From NCBI RefSeq assembly GCF_013408795.1, contig NZ_JACCCC010000001.1, forward strand, positions 1,550,001-1,614,000: 64,000 bases of DNA, read 5' to 3'. The notes under the pieces are model-generated. The model made no database searches. It was not told where the DNA came from and saw only the letters and a program-made list of their open reading frames with translations. This DNA comes from Spinactinospora alkalitolerans (GTDB lineage: Bacteria > Actinomycetota > Actinomycetes > Streptosporangiales > Streptosporangiaceae). A program made the translations under genes and the position numbers. How positions within the stretch are numbered: position 1 is the stretch's first letter; each line of letters opens with the position of its first letter. Positions 1-8,642 of this stretch are shown here, one piece after another.

Positions 1-50
1 CCGTCGCGGGCCGGTTCGTCACCCCGCGCGGCTACCGCTGGAAGGGGTGA
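1..50 (+). CDS. 3' end of an upstream CDS, product not identifiable
   Basis: The reading frame that begins at base 3 runs to a TGA at 48-50 and ends in the residues RGYRWKG. It carries the GC-rich third positions typical of this genome. Only 15 codons are visible, so the family cannot be named. The next genes belong to corrinoid biosynthesis, so an upstream cobalamin gene is a reasonable guess, but nothing in these residues proves it. Confidence 0.4.
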   Translation, partial: VAGRFVTPRGYRWKG

Positions 51-227
51 GTCGCGCCGGACCTGCCGGGCGGGGCGCTGATAGCGGACCCTTCGCGAGG
101 GGGCGGCCGGACCGTTGCGCTACGGTCGTGTCCGCGGGTCCCGAACCGTCCGGCGGATATGGTGGTCGGGCTCGCCGAGGGCACCGAACGAGGCGGTGAA
201 ACACCAGGTGGAAGGGGCGATGCGGCT

Positions 228-482
228 GTGTCCGAGCTCACTGCGGCGCCGGTCGCCGTCACATCCGCCTGCACGGCCTGCGGGGCGTGCCTGCTGACCT
301 GCCCCGAGCACGCGATCCGGCCGGCGCACCGGGCGGGCGGCGCCGGCGAGCCGGTGCTGGACGTCCTGGCCGACCGCTGCACCGGCTGCCTGGAGTGCGT
401 CGAGATCTGCCCGGCCGACGCCATCGCCGAGGTGAGCGGCGACGTCCGTGTCCACGACCACGCCGGGGGAGTCCGCACGTGA
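228..482 (+). CDS. small 2x[4Fe-4S] ferredoxin in a cobalamin cluster
   Basis: An 84-residue protein with two cysteine clusters of the bacterial ferredoxin type, CTACGACLLTCP near residues 12-23 and CTGCLECVEICP near residues 51-62, each fitting CxxCxxCxxxCP. It should bind two [4Fe-4S] clusters and carry electrons in the cytoplasm. I chose the GTG at 228 because GGAAGGGG lies about 10 nt upstream; the ATG at 159 has no such signal. The stop overlaps the start of the precorrin-8X methylmutase gene (GTGA at 479-482), so the two are probably co-translated. The physiological partner is unknown; a redox step of corrin synthesis is an inference from position. Confidence 0.85.
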   Translation: MSELTAAPVAVTSACTACGACLLTCPEHAIRPAHRAGGAGEPVLDVLADRCTGCLECVEICPADAIAEVSGDVRVHDHAGGVRT

Positions 483-1093
483 ACCGCCAGGTCCACCCGA
501 TCGAGGTGGAGTCCTACCGCATCCTGCGGTCCCGGATCGACCTGTCGCACCTGCCCGGCCGCAGCCGGGCGGTCGCCGAGCGGGTCGTGCACGCCAGCGC
601 CGACCTCGACTACGCCACCGACCTGGTCATCGACGAGGAGGCGGTGGAGGCCGCCGCCGCGGCGCTCGCGGCCGGCGCCCCCATCGTCACCGACGTCGCC
701 ATGGTCGCCTCCGGCATCACCGCGCGCGAGAGCGTCTGCCGCATCGGCGACCCGATCGCCGCCCGGCTGGCCCGCAGCGCCGGCATCACCCGTTCGGCCG
801 CCGCCGTCCGGCTGGCCTACTCCGACGTCGGCCCGGGAGCGGTCTGGGTGGTGGGCTGCGCCCCCACGGCGCTGATGGAGATCATCGCCCGCCGGGTCGA
901 CCCCGTGCTCGTCATCGGCCTGCCGGTGGGCTTCGTGGGCGCCGCCGAGTCAAAGGCCGATCTGCGCGGCAGCGGCCTGCCGCAGGTCAGCAACGTCTCG
1001 GAGAAGGGCGGTTCGGCGGTCGCCGCCGCGGCCGCCAACGCACTGCTGTACGGGCCCACCCCGGCCGGGGAGGAGCCCCCGGCCGGGGGCTGA
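479..1093 (+). CDS. cobH: precorrin-8X methylmutase (CobH/CbiC)
   Basis: A 204-residue protein of the CobH/CbiC family, which moves a methyl group from C11 to C12 of precorrin-8X to give hydrogenobyrinate (or the cobalt equivalent). Recognisable parts are the N-terminal HPIEVESYRI, the DVAMVASGI segment in the middle and the VIGLPVGFVGAAESK segment carrying the conserved glycine-rich loop. The length is normal for the family (about 200-210). It starts at GTG 479, overlapping the ferredoxin stop by 4 bp. The following chelatase gene CbiX lies 80 bp downstream, so the three probably form an operon. Whether the pathway is aerobic or anaerobic cannot be read from this gene alone. Confidence 0.93.
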   Translation: MNRQVHPIEVESYRILRSRIDLSHLPGRSRAVAERVVHASADLDYATDLVIDEEAVEAAAAALAAGAPIVTDVAMVASGITARESVCRIGDPIAARLARSAGITRSAAAVRLAYSDVGPGAVWVVGCAPTALMEIIARRVDPVLVIGLPVGFVGAAESKADLRGSGLPQVSNVSEKGGSAVAAAAANALLYGPTPAGEEPPAGG

Positions 1094-1172
1094 AGGAGCC
1101 CGTCGTCCCGCGGTCGGCCCTCCTCCCACCCCCCTGGCCCGGCCGCCCCGCCACAACCCGGAAGGACAAGGA

Positions 1173-2084
1173 TTGCGACCTCCGCTGCTGCTGGTCGGCC
1201 ACGGCACCCGCGACGCCAAGGGCGTCGCCGACTTCACCGCGTTCGTCGAGCGCCTGGGCAGCCGGTTCGACGACCGCGACGTCGCCGGAGGGTTCATCGA
1301 ACTGTCCCCGCCGCCGCTCACCGACGCCGTCGGCGACCTGTACGACCGGGGCCACCGCAGGGTCGTCGCGGTGCCGATGATGCTGGTCGCGGCCGGGCAC
1401 GCCAAGGGCGACATCCCCGGCGCGCTCGCCCGCGAGCGGGAGCGCCGCCCGGGGTTCGACTACTCCTACGGCCGCCCGCTGGGCCCGCACCCCACGATGC
1501 TCGGGCTGCTCGCCGAGCGCATGGACGAGGTGCTGGAGGCCTCGGCGGATGAGCAGGGGGACACCGCCGTCCTGCTGGTCGGCCGCGGCTCCAGCGACCC
1601 CGACGCCAACGCCGAGGTGTGCAAGGTCGCGCGGCTGCTGCAGGAGGGCCACGCCAAGGAGCGCGGGGTCGACTTCGTGGAGCCGGCGTTCATCTCGCTG
1701 GCCCGGCCCGGCGTGCCCGAGGGGCTGGAGCGGATCCGCCGGCTGGGTGCGCGCAGGATCGTGGTGCTGCCCTACTTCCTGTTCTCCGGGATCCTGCCGG
1801 ATCGGGTGGTGGACCAGGCCAACGCCTTCGCCGCGGACCATCCCGGGCTCGACGTCCGCTGCGCCCCGGTGATCGGGGACTGCGACGGACTGGCCGACGT
1901 GATCGCCGAGCGCTACGACGAGGCCGTGGCCGGAGACATCCGGATGAACTGCGACACCTGCGTCTACCGGATCGCGATGCCGGGCTTCGCCGACAGGGTC
2001 GGCGCCCCGCAGACCCCGCACCACCACCCGGACGACCCGTCCCACGGCCACGGGCACGGCCACGGCCACGGCCACGGGCACTGA
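1173..2084 (+). CDS. cbiX: sirohydrochlorin chelatase CbiX, long form with His-rich tail
   Basis: A 303-residue, two-domain CbiX-type chelatase that inserts cobalt (or iron) into sirohydrochlorin. The N-terminal half starts with PPLLLVGHGTRD, whose histidine is the expected metal-site residue, and the second half repeats the fold from LLVGRGSSDP near residue 132. Here the second copy has RGS in place of HGT, so only the first half keeps the catalytic histidine at that position. The last 20 or so residues alternate His and Gly (HGHGHGHGHGHGH), a metal-binding tail known in CbiX proteins. The start is the TTG at 1173, preceded by GGAAGGA about 8 nt upstream; no better start exists in frame. Confidence 0.92.
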   Translation: MRPPLLLVGHGTRDAKGVADFTAFVERLGSRFDDRDVAGGFIELSPPPLTDAVGDLYDRGHRRVVAVPMMLVAAGHAKGDIPGALARERERRPGFDYSYGRPLGPHPTMLGLLAERMDEVLEASADEQGDTAVLLVGRGSSDPDANAEVCKVARLLQEGHAKERGVDFVEPAFISLARPGVPEGLERIRRLGARRIVVLPYFLFSGILPDRVVDQANAFAADHPGLDVRCAPVIGDCDGLADVIAERYDEAVAGDIRMNCDTCVYRIAMPGFADRVGAPQTPHHHPDDPSHGHGHGHGHGHGH

Positions 2085-2252
2085 CGGGCCCCGGTCGGTC
2101 TGGGGTCCGGCGGGGATCGGTCGCGGTTCGGCGGCCGGAGGTCTGCTGTGTGGCCTCACCCACGGTCGGCCACCGGGTGCCCTGGAAGGAAAGCGGCACC
2201 GAGGGCGGCGGAAACGCCCACAAGGTCAACGTGAGTTGTGACCTTGGCCACT

Positions 2253-2737
2253 GGGGATCGTGAAGCCTCAACCACAGGAGGGACCCGCGGCGACCGGGCG
2301 ACGGTGCACGCCGCCCCCAACCCCAGGGAGTCGTGAACCTCAACCCAAGGAGGGGTCCGCGGTGACCGGGCGATCCTCTCGTGTGGCCGTAGGCCCCTCA
2401 AGGGATCGCACCGGCGCCGCGCCGCCCACGCCGCCACCGTGGGCGCCAGGACGCAACCGCGGTTTCGGTGTGTGGGGAAAGCACGGGCCACCGTGCCCGC
2501 CGACCTCGGCCACCGAGGGCTTGAGACACCGGCCACAGGGTTTGAACCCCGGCCCGAGGACGCGACCGCGCACCGCAGCCTTGGGCGCCGGGCCGAAATC
2601 GCGGCGTCGGTCTGTGCCCATGGTGTCGGCGTGCGCTTCGCGCGTGGGAGGGCGGTTTCCGTCTAGGGGCCTTCGGCCACGCGAGAGAATCGCCCACCCG
2701 CGCGCCACCCCTCCTGGGGCGGGCCTTCACGACCCCC
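2253..2737. repeat. three-copy degenerate intergenic repeat, two direct and one inverted
   Basis: Copy 1 (2253-2304, +) and copy 2 (2326-2400, +) share TCGTGAA-CTCAACC followed by AGGAGG and GCGG-GACCGGGCGA, offset by 73 bp. Copy 3 (2663-2737) is the same element on the minus strand. Its reverse complement matches copy 2 across about 70 bp, including GTCGTGAA, CCAGGAGGGGT, GGGCGAT and CTCTCG-GTGGCCG-AGGCCCCT. Copies 2 and 3 therefore form a large imperfect inverted repeat around a 262-bp centre. Function unknown; a decayed miniature mobile element is one possibility. Confidence 0.75.
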
Positions 2738-2822
2738 TGTGGTCGAGGTTGAAACTCAAGGTCAAGATCAGCGAAGGGATCACCGTGCGCGCCCGCCCGG
2801 GCCCCTGACGCCCTTGGCGCTG

Positions 2823-2894
2823 CTTTTTCTCCAGGCCACCCGCCACCCGGCCGACCGGCCAACAAGGCCGTACAGCAGGCCCGAGCCGCCGGCC
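2823..2894 (+). repeat. dispersed intergenic repeat, copy 1
   Basis: This sequence matches 13112-13174. Both copies contain CCGCCACCCGGCCGA, then GGCCG followed by CAGCAGG and GAGCCGCCG, and both are preceded by a CTTTTTC or CTCTTTC tract. The copies are about 10 kb apart and both are intergenic. Confidence 0.65.
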
Positions 2895-3012
2895 GGTTCA
2901 GGCGCGGAATATAGTTCAAGGCTGTTGTGGGGACGCGGGGAATGCGGGGATCCGTGCGGGTCCGCGGGGTCTTTCGGGGTTTCACGAGGTGAGGAGAACG
3001 AGGAGGGCATCG

Positions 3013-4110
3013 ATGGTCCATGAGCACCGGTCCGGCACCGTCACCCGGCACCTGCCCGGTGCGCCGTGGACGGAATGCGACGACATGGCCGGATCCGGCT
3101 CCGTCGACCTCCGTCACCACGGTGATTCCGAGGTCGGCCCCGGCCTGCTCGACTTCGCCGTCAACGTGCGCACCGCGACGCCGCCGCCCTGGCTGGCCGA
3201 GCGCGTCGCGGCGTCGATCGCCGACCTCGCGGCCTACCCCGACCCGGAGCCGGCCCGGCGTGCCGTGGCCCGCAGGCACGGCCGCGCCCGGGAGGAGGTG
3301 CTGCTCACCGCGGGCGCCGCGGAGGCGTTCGTGCTGCTGGCCCGCGTCCTGCGGCCTCGGCGGGCGGTCGTGGTGCACCCGCAGTTCACCGAGCCCGAGG
3401 CGGCGCTGCGCGCGGCGGGCCACGAGGTGCACCGGGCCGTCCTGGAACCGGACTTCGTCCTCGCCCCCCGCGCGGTGCCCGACGACGCCGACCTGGTGAT
3501 GGTCGGCAACCCCACCAACCCGACCTCGGTCCTGCACCCGGCGGCCGCGCTGGCCGGACTGGCCAGACCCGGCCGCGTCCTCGTCGTCGACGAGGCGTTC
3601 GCCGACTGCGTCGAGGGCGAACCGGAGTCGCTGAGCGCGCGCGCCGACCTCCCCGGCCTCGTGGTCGTCCGCAGCCTCACCAAGACCTGGGGGCTCGCCG
3701 GCCTGCGCGCCGGCTACCTGCTGGCCGAGCCGGCCATGGTGCGCCGACTGGGCGAGGCGCAACCGCTGTGGTCGGTCTCGACCCCCGCGCTCGTCGCCAC
3801 CGTGGCGTGCTCTTCGCCACGCGCGGTCGCCGAGGCAGACGCCTGGGCCCGCGGGCTGGCCGCGGAGCGCGAGCGCTTCGCCGCGGACCTGCGCGGCCTC
3901 GGTGTGCACGTCACCCCGGGGGCCGCGGCCTCGTTCCTGCTGCTCCGGGCGCCGCGTGCGCAGCGCCTCCGATCGGCCCTGCGGGAGCGCGGGGTCGCGG
4001 TCCGCAGGGGCGACACCTTCCCTGGACTCGGCGCCGACCATCTGCGCGTGGCCGTTCGAGACTCCCGGACCAACTCCCGAATGACCCGGATTCTGGCAGA
4101 GTTGCTCTAG
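3013..4110 (+). CDS. cobC: CobC/CobD-like class I/II aminotransferase (cobalamin aminopropanol arm)
   Basis: A 365-residue fold-type I PLP enzyme related to threonine-phosphate decarboxylase (CobC/CobD) and histidinol-phosphate aminotransferase. Visible motifs are MVGNPTNPT near residue 162 (PLP-ring contact), VVDEAFADC near 193 and SLTKTWGLAGLRAGY, whose lysine near residue 224 is the expected PLP Schiff-base residue. The C-terminal arginine expected to bind the carboxylate is likely in HLRVAVRD. In corrinoid synthesis it would supply aminopropanol phosphate for the nucleotide loop. I chose ATG 3013 because GAGGAGG lies 6 nt upstream; a second ATG near 3085 is possible. Cobalamin context supports this role over a histidine-pathway one. 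Confidence 0.82.
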   Translation: MVHEHRSGTVTRHLPGAPWTECDDMAGSGSVDLRHHGDSEVGPGLLDFAVNVRTATPPPWLAERVAASIADLAAYPDPEPARRAVARRHGRAREEVLLTAGAAEAFVLLARVLRPRRAVVVHPQFTEPEAALRAAGHEVHRAVLEPDFVLAPRAVPDDADLVMVGNPTNPTSVLHPAAALAGLARPGRVLVVDEAFADCVEGEPESLSARADLPGLVVVRSLTKTWGLAGLRAGYLLAEPAMVRRLGEAQPLWSVSTPALVATVACSSPRAVAEADAWARGLAAERERFAADLRGLGVHVTPGAAASFLLLRAPRAQRLRSALRERGVAVRRGDTFPGLGADHLRVAVRDSRTNSRMTRILAELL

Positions 4111-4304
4111 GCCGTGCCGGGGATACCGCTCGCTTCGCGGCCGAAGGGGAGACGACCGGCGTCCCTACATCACCACTGAGGGGGAGACTTGCCGACAACC
4201 GTCGACGACACGATGCCCGTTCACCGCGCCCCGGCGCCCGCCGCGGCCCGGCCGGGCGGCGCAGCCCTTCCACCCCGCGTGTTCCGCGGCGCCGGGGGCA
4301 CCCC

Positions 4305-6974
4305 ATGAGCGGCGGCAGCGGAGGCGACCCCGCCGACCGCGGGCGGGGCGAGGAGCGCTCCCGGCGCGACCGGCCGTGGGCCCCGCGGGAGCAGGGGCGC
4401 CCGTACGGCGCGGACGGGCGGGCCGGCCACGATCCCACCCGCTGGGACGCCGTCAGGCCCGACCCCACCGCGGCGTGGGGCGGCGGGCTCCTCGACGACC
4501 TGCCCGAGCAGGGCCGCGGAGCGGGATCGCTCCGGCCCCCGCCGCCGGCCCCGGGACCGGGGACCGCGCGGCGGCCTGGAGCCGACCAGGGACGGCGCGA
4601 GCGGCCCAACCCGTTCCACACCGCGCCCTCCGAGCAGGGCGGCCCCGAGGCCGCGGAGCAGGGCGCCCGGCAGGAGACGACTCAGCGGGCCGCGGAGTCC
4701 GCCCGCGCGGCTTCGCCGCGTCCCTCCGTCGATCCGGACACCCGTGAACAGGGCCTGCGGCAGACCGCGGAGGCCCCTCAGCGGGCCGCGGAGTCCGCCC
4801 GCGCGGCTTCGCCGCGTCCCTCCGTCGATCCGGACACCCGTGAACAGGGCCTGCGGCAGACCGCGGAGGCCCCTCAGCGGGCCGCGGAGCCCGCCCGCGC
4901 GGCCCCACCGCGTCCCTCCGCCGACCAGGGCGTCCCGCAGGAGGCCCCCCACCAGGACACGGACCACTCCTTGGAACCGAACGTCATCCCGTTCCGCGGG
5001 GCCGGGTACGACCGGACCCCCGCGGTCCCCGACCATCCCGGTACGCACTCCCCGGCCGCCGACGGCGCCGCGACCGCCCCGGCCCCGGTCGCCGATCCGG
5101 CCTCCGGGCAGCGGGCCGCCGACCCGCCGGAACCAGCCGCACCCGAACCGCAGGGCGAATCCGTGAACGCACATGCCGCGGCTCCGCTGCCGGAGCCCTC
5201 CGAACCCGCCGAGACGGCCGCGGACCCGGCCGGCCCCGCCTCGGCCGCGCACGCCTACACCGATCCCGAGCGGGCGGCCGTCTACCGCGCGATCCGGGAG
5301 CGGCGCGACGTCCGCGTCGGCTTCCGCTCCGATCCGGTGCCCGACGAGGTGCTGATCCGCGTCCTGCAGGCCGCGCACCAGGCGCCCTCCGTCGGCTTCT
5401 CGCAGCCGTGGGACTTCGTCGTCATCAACGACCCCGACGTGCGCGCCCGCGTCCAGGACCTCGTCGGGCACCAGCGCGAGCGCTACGCCAGGGCGCTGCC
5501 CGGGGCCCGCGCACGGGCCTTCTCCGGGCTCAAGGTCGAGGCCATCCTCGACACCCCGGCCAACATCGTGGTCACCGTCGACCCCACCCGCGGGGGACGG
5601 CACACCCTGGGCCGGCACGCCCAGCCGCAGACCGCCGGGTACTCCGTCGCGCTGGCGGTGGAGAACCTCTGGCTGGCGGCGCGCGCCGAAGGGCTCGGCG
5701 TCGGCTGGGTGAGCTTCTTCGAGGAGCGCGACCTCGCCCGCGAACTCGACCTGCCCCCGCACCTGGAGGTCGTGGCCTATCTGTGCATCGGCTACGTCGA
5801 CGACTTCCCGACGGAGCCCGAACTGGCGCTGGGCGGCTGGGCGCAGCGCCGGCCGCTGTCCTGGGCCGTGCACCGCGACCACTACGGACGCCGGGGCCTG
5901 CCCGGTGAGCAGCCCACCAGCCTGCTGGAGGAGACCATCGCGGCCATCGGCCCGCCGAACCGGCGCGCCGTCGGCGACGCCCGCGACCGGCAGGGCCGGA
6001 TGACCAAGCCGCCGGGGGCGCTCGGCGTGCTGGAGGACATCTCGGTGCAGTTGGCCGGCCTCGCCGGCGAGTGCCCCCCGCCCGTCCCCGAACCCGCGGC
6101 CGTCGCGATCTTCGCCGGGGACCACGGGGTGCACGCCCAGGGGGTGACCTCGTGGCCGCAGGAGGTCACCACCCAGATGGTGCACAACTTCCTGGACGGC
6201 GGCGCGGTCGTCAACGCGTTCGCCGACCAGGTGGGCGCCGAGGTGACCGTCGTCGACGTCGGCGTCATCGGCGACCTGCCGGGCGTCCCCGGACTGCTGC
6301 CCCGCAAGATCGCGCGCGGCACCGCCGACTGCACGCAGGGCCCGGCGATGACCAGGACCCAGGCCGGCTACGCCATCGAGGCCGGCATCGAGGTGGCGCG
6401 CGACCTGGTCGCCGCCGGCAACCGCTGCCTGGTCACCGGCGACATGGGCATCGCCAACACCACGCCCTCGGCCGCGCTCATCGCCGCGTTCACCGGCCGC
6501 GATCCGGCCGAGGTGACCGGCCGCGGCACCGGACTGGACGACGCGGCGCACGAGCGCAAGATCGAGGTCGTGCGCCGGGCGCTGGAGGCCAACGACATCG
6601 ACCCCGGCGATCCGGTGGGCGTGCTCGCCGCCGTCGGCGGCCTGGAGCACGCGGCGCTGACCGGGTTCGTCCTCGGCGCCGCGGCGCTGCGGGTGCCCGT
6701 TCTGCTCGACGGGGTGATCGCCGGCGCGGCGTCGCTGGCCGTCGCGGCGCTCGCCCCCGACGCGCTGCACGCCTGCGTCGCCGGCCACCGCTCCAGCGAG
6801 CCGGGGCACGCCGCGGTCCTGGAGCACCTGGGGCTGCGCCCGCTGGTCGACCTCGAACTCCGGCTGGGCGAGGGGTCGGGTGCGCTGCTCGCGCTCCCGC
6901 TCATGCAGGGCGCGGTGCGCGCGCTGCGCGACGTGGCGACCTTCGACGCGGCCGGTGTGACCGAGCGGCGGTGA
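4305..6974 (+). CDS. cobT: BluB-CobT fusion with a long disordered N-terminus
   Basis: An 889-residue protein. Residues 1 to about 315 are Pro/Ala/Arg-rich and look disordered. Residues about 318-530 are BluB, the flavin destructase that makes 5,6-dimethylbenzimidazole: RERRDVR keeps the aspartate and GLGVGWVSFF the serine known to be needed in BluB. Residues about 540-889 are CobT, nicotinate-nucleotide:dimethylbenzimidazole phosphoribosyltransferase, with GDHGVH, GDMGIANTT and LRLGEGSGA, whose glutamate is the catalytic base. BluB and CobT are thus joined, so the base is made and activated by one chain. The start is ATG 4305, the first in-frame ATG after the previous gene; no strong ribosome site is seen. 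The N-terminal part contains a perfect tandem repeat. Confidence 0.88.
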   Translation: MSGGSGGDPADRGRGEERSRRDRPWAPREQGRPYGADGRAGHDPTRWDAVRPDPTAAWGGGLLDDLPEQGRGAGSLRPPPPAPGPGTARRPGADQGRRERPNPFHTAPSEQGGPEAAEQGARQETTQRAAESARAASPRPSVDPDTREQGLRQTAEAPQRAAESARAASPRPSVDPDTREQGLRQTAEAPQRAAEPARAAPPRPSADQGVPQEAPHQDTDHSLEPNVIPFRGAGYDRTPAVPDHPGTHSPAADGAATAPAPVADPASGQRAADPPEPAAPEPQGESVNAHAAAPLPEPSEPAETAADPAGPASAAHAYTDPERAAVYRAIRERRDVRVGFRSDPVPDEVLIRVLQAAHQAPSVGFSQPWDFVVINDPDVRARVQDLVGHQRERYARALPGARARAFSGLKVEAILDTPANIVVTVDPTRGGRHTLGRHAQPQTAGYSVALAVENLWLAARAEGLGVGWVSFFEERDLARELDLPPHLEVVAYLCIGYVDDFPTEPELALGGWAQRRPLSWAVHRDHYGRRGLPGEQPTSLLEETIAAIGPPNRRAVGDARDRQGRMTKPPGALGVLEDISVQLAGLAGECPPPVPEPAAVAIFAGDHGVHAQGVTSWPQEVTTQMVHNFLDGGAVVNAFADQVGAEVTVVDVGVIGDLPGVPGLLPRKIARGTADCTQGPAMTRTQAGYAIEAGIEVARDLVAAGNRCLVTGDMGIANTTPSAALIAAFTGRDPAEVTGRGTGLDDAAHERKIEVVRRALEANDIDPGDPVGVLAAVGGLEHAALTGFVLGAAALRVPVLLDGVIAGAASLAVAALAPDALHACVAGHRSSEPGHAAVLEHLGLRPLVDLELRLGEGSGALLALPLMQGAVRALRDVATFDAAGVTERR
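4683..4920 (+). repeat. tandem 96-bp repeat inside the BluB-CobT gene
   Basis: Bases 4683-4778 and 4779-4874 are identical 96-bp units encoding 32 residues each (beginning QRAAESARAASPRPS). A third, diverged partial copy follows from 4875 to about 4920. The unit is a multiple of three, so the frame is kept. Confidence 0.95.
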
Positions 6975-7310
6975 CCCGGTTCGCCGCCCCGGGGCCCCGG
7001 TCCGAGGGCGGCCAAAACCCGCGGTCAGCGCGTCGGCGCCGCCCGGAGGACAGTGTTCCGGATCGCTTCGGGGAATTGAGACGTAGCCGTAATCCCGGTT
7101 TGACACTGTATTTTTTTGGAGGCAGGAGCACGGCCGCTCGCCGTCCGCGCCGCCGACCCTCGGCGCGGGACCGAGCGGGGCGACACGCCCGAAGGAGGGC
7201 GCCGCCCGTGGCCGGGCACCGCACAATGGTGGGGACCGGCGTGCGGCGGAGCACCATGGCCGCCTGGGAACGCAGGGGCCACATTCTGCGATTGTTGGAG
7301 GGCTGCCTCG
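6975..7310. other. 336-bp intergenic region before the siroheme/SUMT gene
   Basis: No coding signal is seen. It holds an AT-rich block TTTGACACTGTATTTTTTT near 7099-7117, which could be a promoter, although no -10 at a normal distance is convincing. The only ribosome site is TTGGAGGG just before GTG 7311. Confidence 0.5.
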
Positions 7311-8642
7311 GTGACGTACCTTCTAGGGTTGCGCCTGGACGGACGCGATGTCCTGGTCGTGGGCGGGGGCCGCGTCGCGCAGCGCCGGGTGCCCGTTCTG
7401 CTCGACGCGGGCGCGCGGGTCACCCTGATCTCCCCCGAGGTCACGGCGACGCTGGAGGACCTCGCCGCGGCCGGCCGGCTGAGCTGGGAGCGGCGCGGGT
7501 ACCGGCCCGGGGACGTGCGCGACGGGGACCTCGGCGACTTCTGGCTGGTGCACGTCGCCACCGACGACCCCGGGGTCAACGCCGCGGTGGCCGAGGAGGC
7601 CGACTCGGTCCGGGTGTGGTGCGTGCGCGCCGACGACCGGCACGCCTCTAGCGCCTGGACCCCGGCCAGCGGCTCCGCGGCCGGCGTCACCGTCGGGGTG
7701 ATCGCCGACGGCGATCCGCGGCGCGCCGCCGGCCTGCGCGACGCCGTGACCGAGGGGCTGGCCGAGGGCACGCTGGACGCGCGCAGGGGCCGCGAGCCGC
7801 TGCGGGGGGTCGCCCTGGTCGGCGGCGGCCCCGGCGACCCCGGCCTGATCACGGTGCGCGGCCGCCAACTGCTGTCGCAGGCCGACGTGGTCGTGGTCGA
7901 CCGGCTCGCCCCCACCTCACTGCTGGACCAGTTGCCCGGCGACGTCGAGATCGTCGACGCGGCCAAGATCCCCTACGGGCGCTCGACGACCCAGGAGGAG
8001 ATCAACCGGGTGCTCGTCGACCGCGCCAAGCAGGGCCGGTTCGTGGTCCGGCTCAAGGGCGGCGACTCCTTCCTGTTCGGCCGCGGCGCCGAGGAGGCCG
8101 CGGCCTGCGTGCGCGAGGGAGTCCCGGTGACCGTCGTCCCCGGGGTCACCAGCGCGCTGGCCGGACCCGCCGCCGCGGGGATCCCGGCCACCCACCGCGG
8201 CGTCGCCCAGGACGTGCACATCGTCTCGGCGCACGTCGCGCCGGACGACGAGCGTTCCACCGTCGACTGGGGCGCGCTCGCCCGGGTGAACGGCACCGTG
8301 GTGGTGCTCATGGGCGTCGAGCGGATCGGTGCCATCGCCGCGGCGCTCATCGGGCACGGCCGGGCGCCCGACACCCCCGTCGCGATCGTGCAGGACGCCA
8401 CCCTGCCCACCCAGCGGACGGTCGTCGCGACCCTGGAGACCGTGGAGGGGATCGCGGCCGAGGGCGGCGTCCGGCCTCCGGCGATCGTGGTCATCGGAGA
8501 AGTGGTGAACGCGGCCCGGGAGCTTGACATACTGCACGGAGGGCCCGATCATGCCGGTTCCCCGCCCCTGTCCGGTGAATCGGCGGCACGATCGGCCGAT
8601 GACAGGAGTGACACGGGTCGCAAGGGGAATCGGGTTCTGTGA
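7311..8642 (+). CDS. cobA: CysG-like fusion: precorrin-2 dehydrogenase plus uroporphyrinogen-III C-methyltransferase
   Basis: A 443-residue fusion. Residues 1 to about 150 are the SirC/Met8-type NAD-dependent precorrin-2 dehydrogenase, with GGGRVAQRRV as the dinucleotide-binding loop. Residues about 163-410 are SUMT (CobA), with VALVGGGPGDPGLIT at its start and VVRLKGGDSFLFGRGAEE, which binds S-adenosylmethionine. It methylates uroporphyrinogen III at C2 and C7 to give precorrin-2 and can oxidise this to sirohydrochlorin, the substrate of the CbiX encoded upstream. GTG 7311 follows TTGGAGGG. The stop overlaps the GTG of the next GTPase gene, so those GTPases may be co-transcribed, although no functional link is evident. 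Confidence 0.93.
   Translation: MTYLLGLRLDGRDVLVVGGGRVAQRRVPVLLDAGARVTLISPEVTATLEDLAAAGRLSWERRGYRPGDVRDGDLGDFWLVHVATDDPGVNAAVAEEADSVRVWCVRADDRHASSAWTPASGSAAGVTVGVIADGDPRRAAGLRDAVTEGLAEGTLDARRGREPLRGVALVGGGPGDPGLITVRGRQLLSQADVVVVDRLAPTSLLDQLPGDVEIVDAAKIPYGRSTTQEEINRVLVDRAKQGRFVVRLKGGDSFLFGRGAEEAAACVREGVPVTVVPGVTSALAGPAAAGIPATHRGVAQDVHIVSAHVAPDDERSTVDWGALARVNGTVVVLMGVERIGAIAAALIGHGRAPDTPVAIVQDATLPTQRTVVATLETVEGIAAEGGVRPPAIVVIGEVVNAARELDILHGGPDHAGSPPLSGESAARSADDRSDTGRKGNRVL

Larger units (their letters stand above)
2085..3012. other. 928-bp non-coding stretch rich in degenerate repeats
   Basis: No reading frame here has convincing codon use or a ribosome site. The region instead holds three copies of a 50-75 bp repeat (listed separately), a 7-bp-arm inverted repeat AAGGTCA...TGACCTT at 2222-2245, and one member of a dispersed repeat at 2823-2894. 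A ribosome site for the aminotransferase gene lies at its right end. Confidence 0.7.

Noticed and set aside
180-230. Possible cobalamin riboswitch before the ferredoxin gene (GCGGTGAAACACCAGG)
   Set aside because: It lacks the B12-box and the surrounding conserved stems, and the space from the upstream gene is too small for a full riboswitch.
2398-4041. 547-codon minus-strand open frame
   Set aside because: It lies antisense to the CobC-like gene and is arginine/glycine-rich; it is a GC-driven shadow frame.
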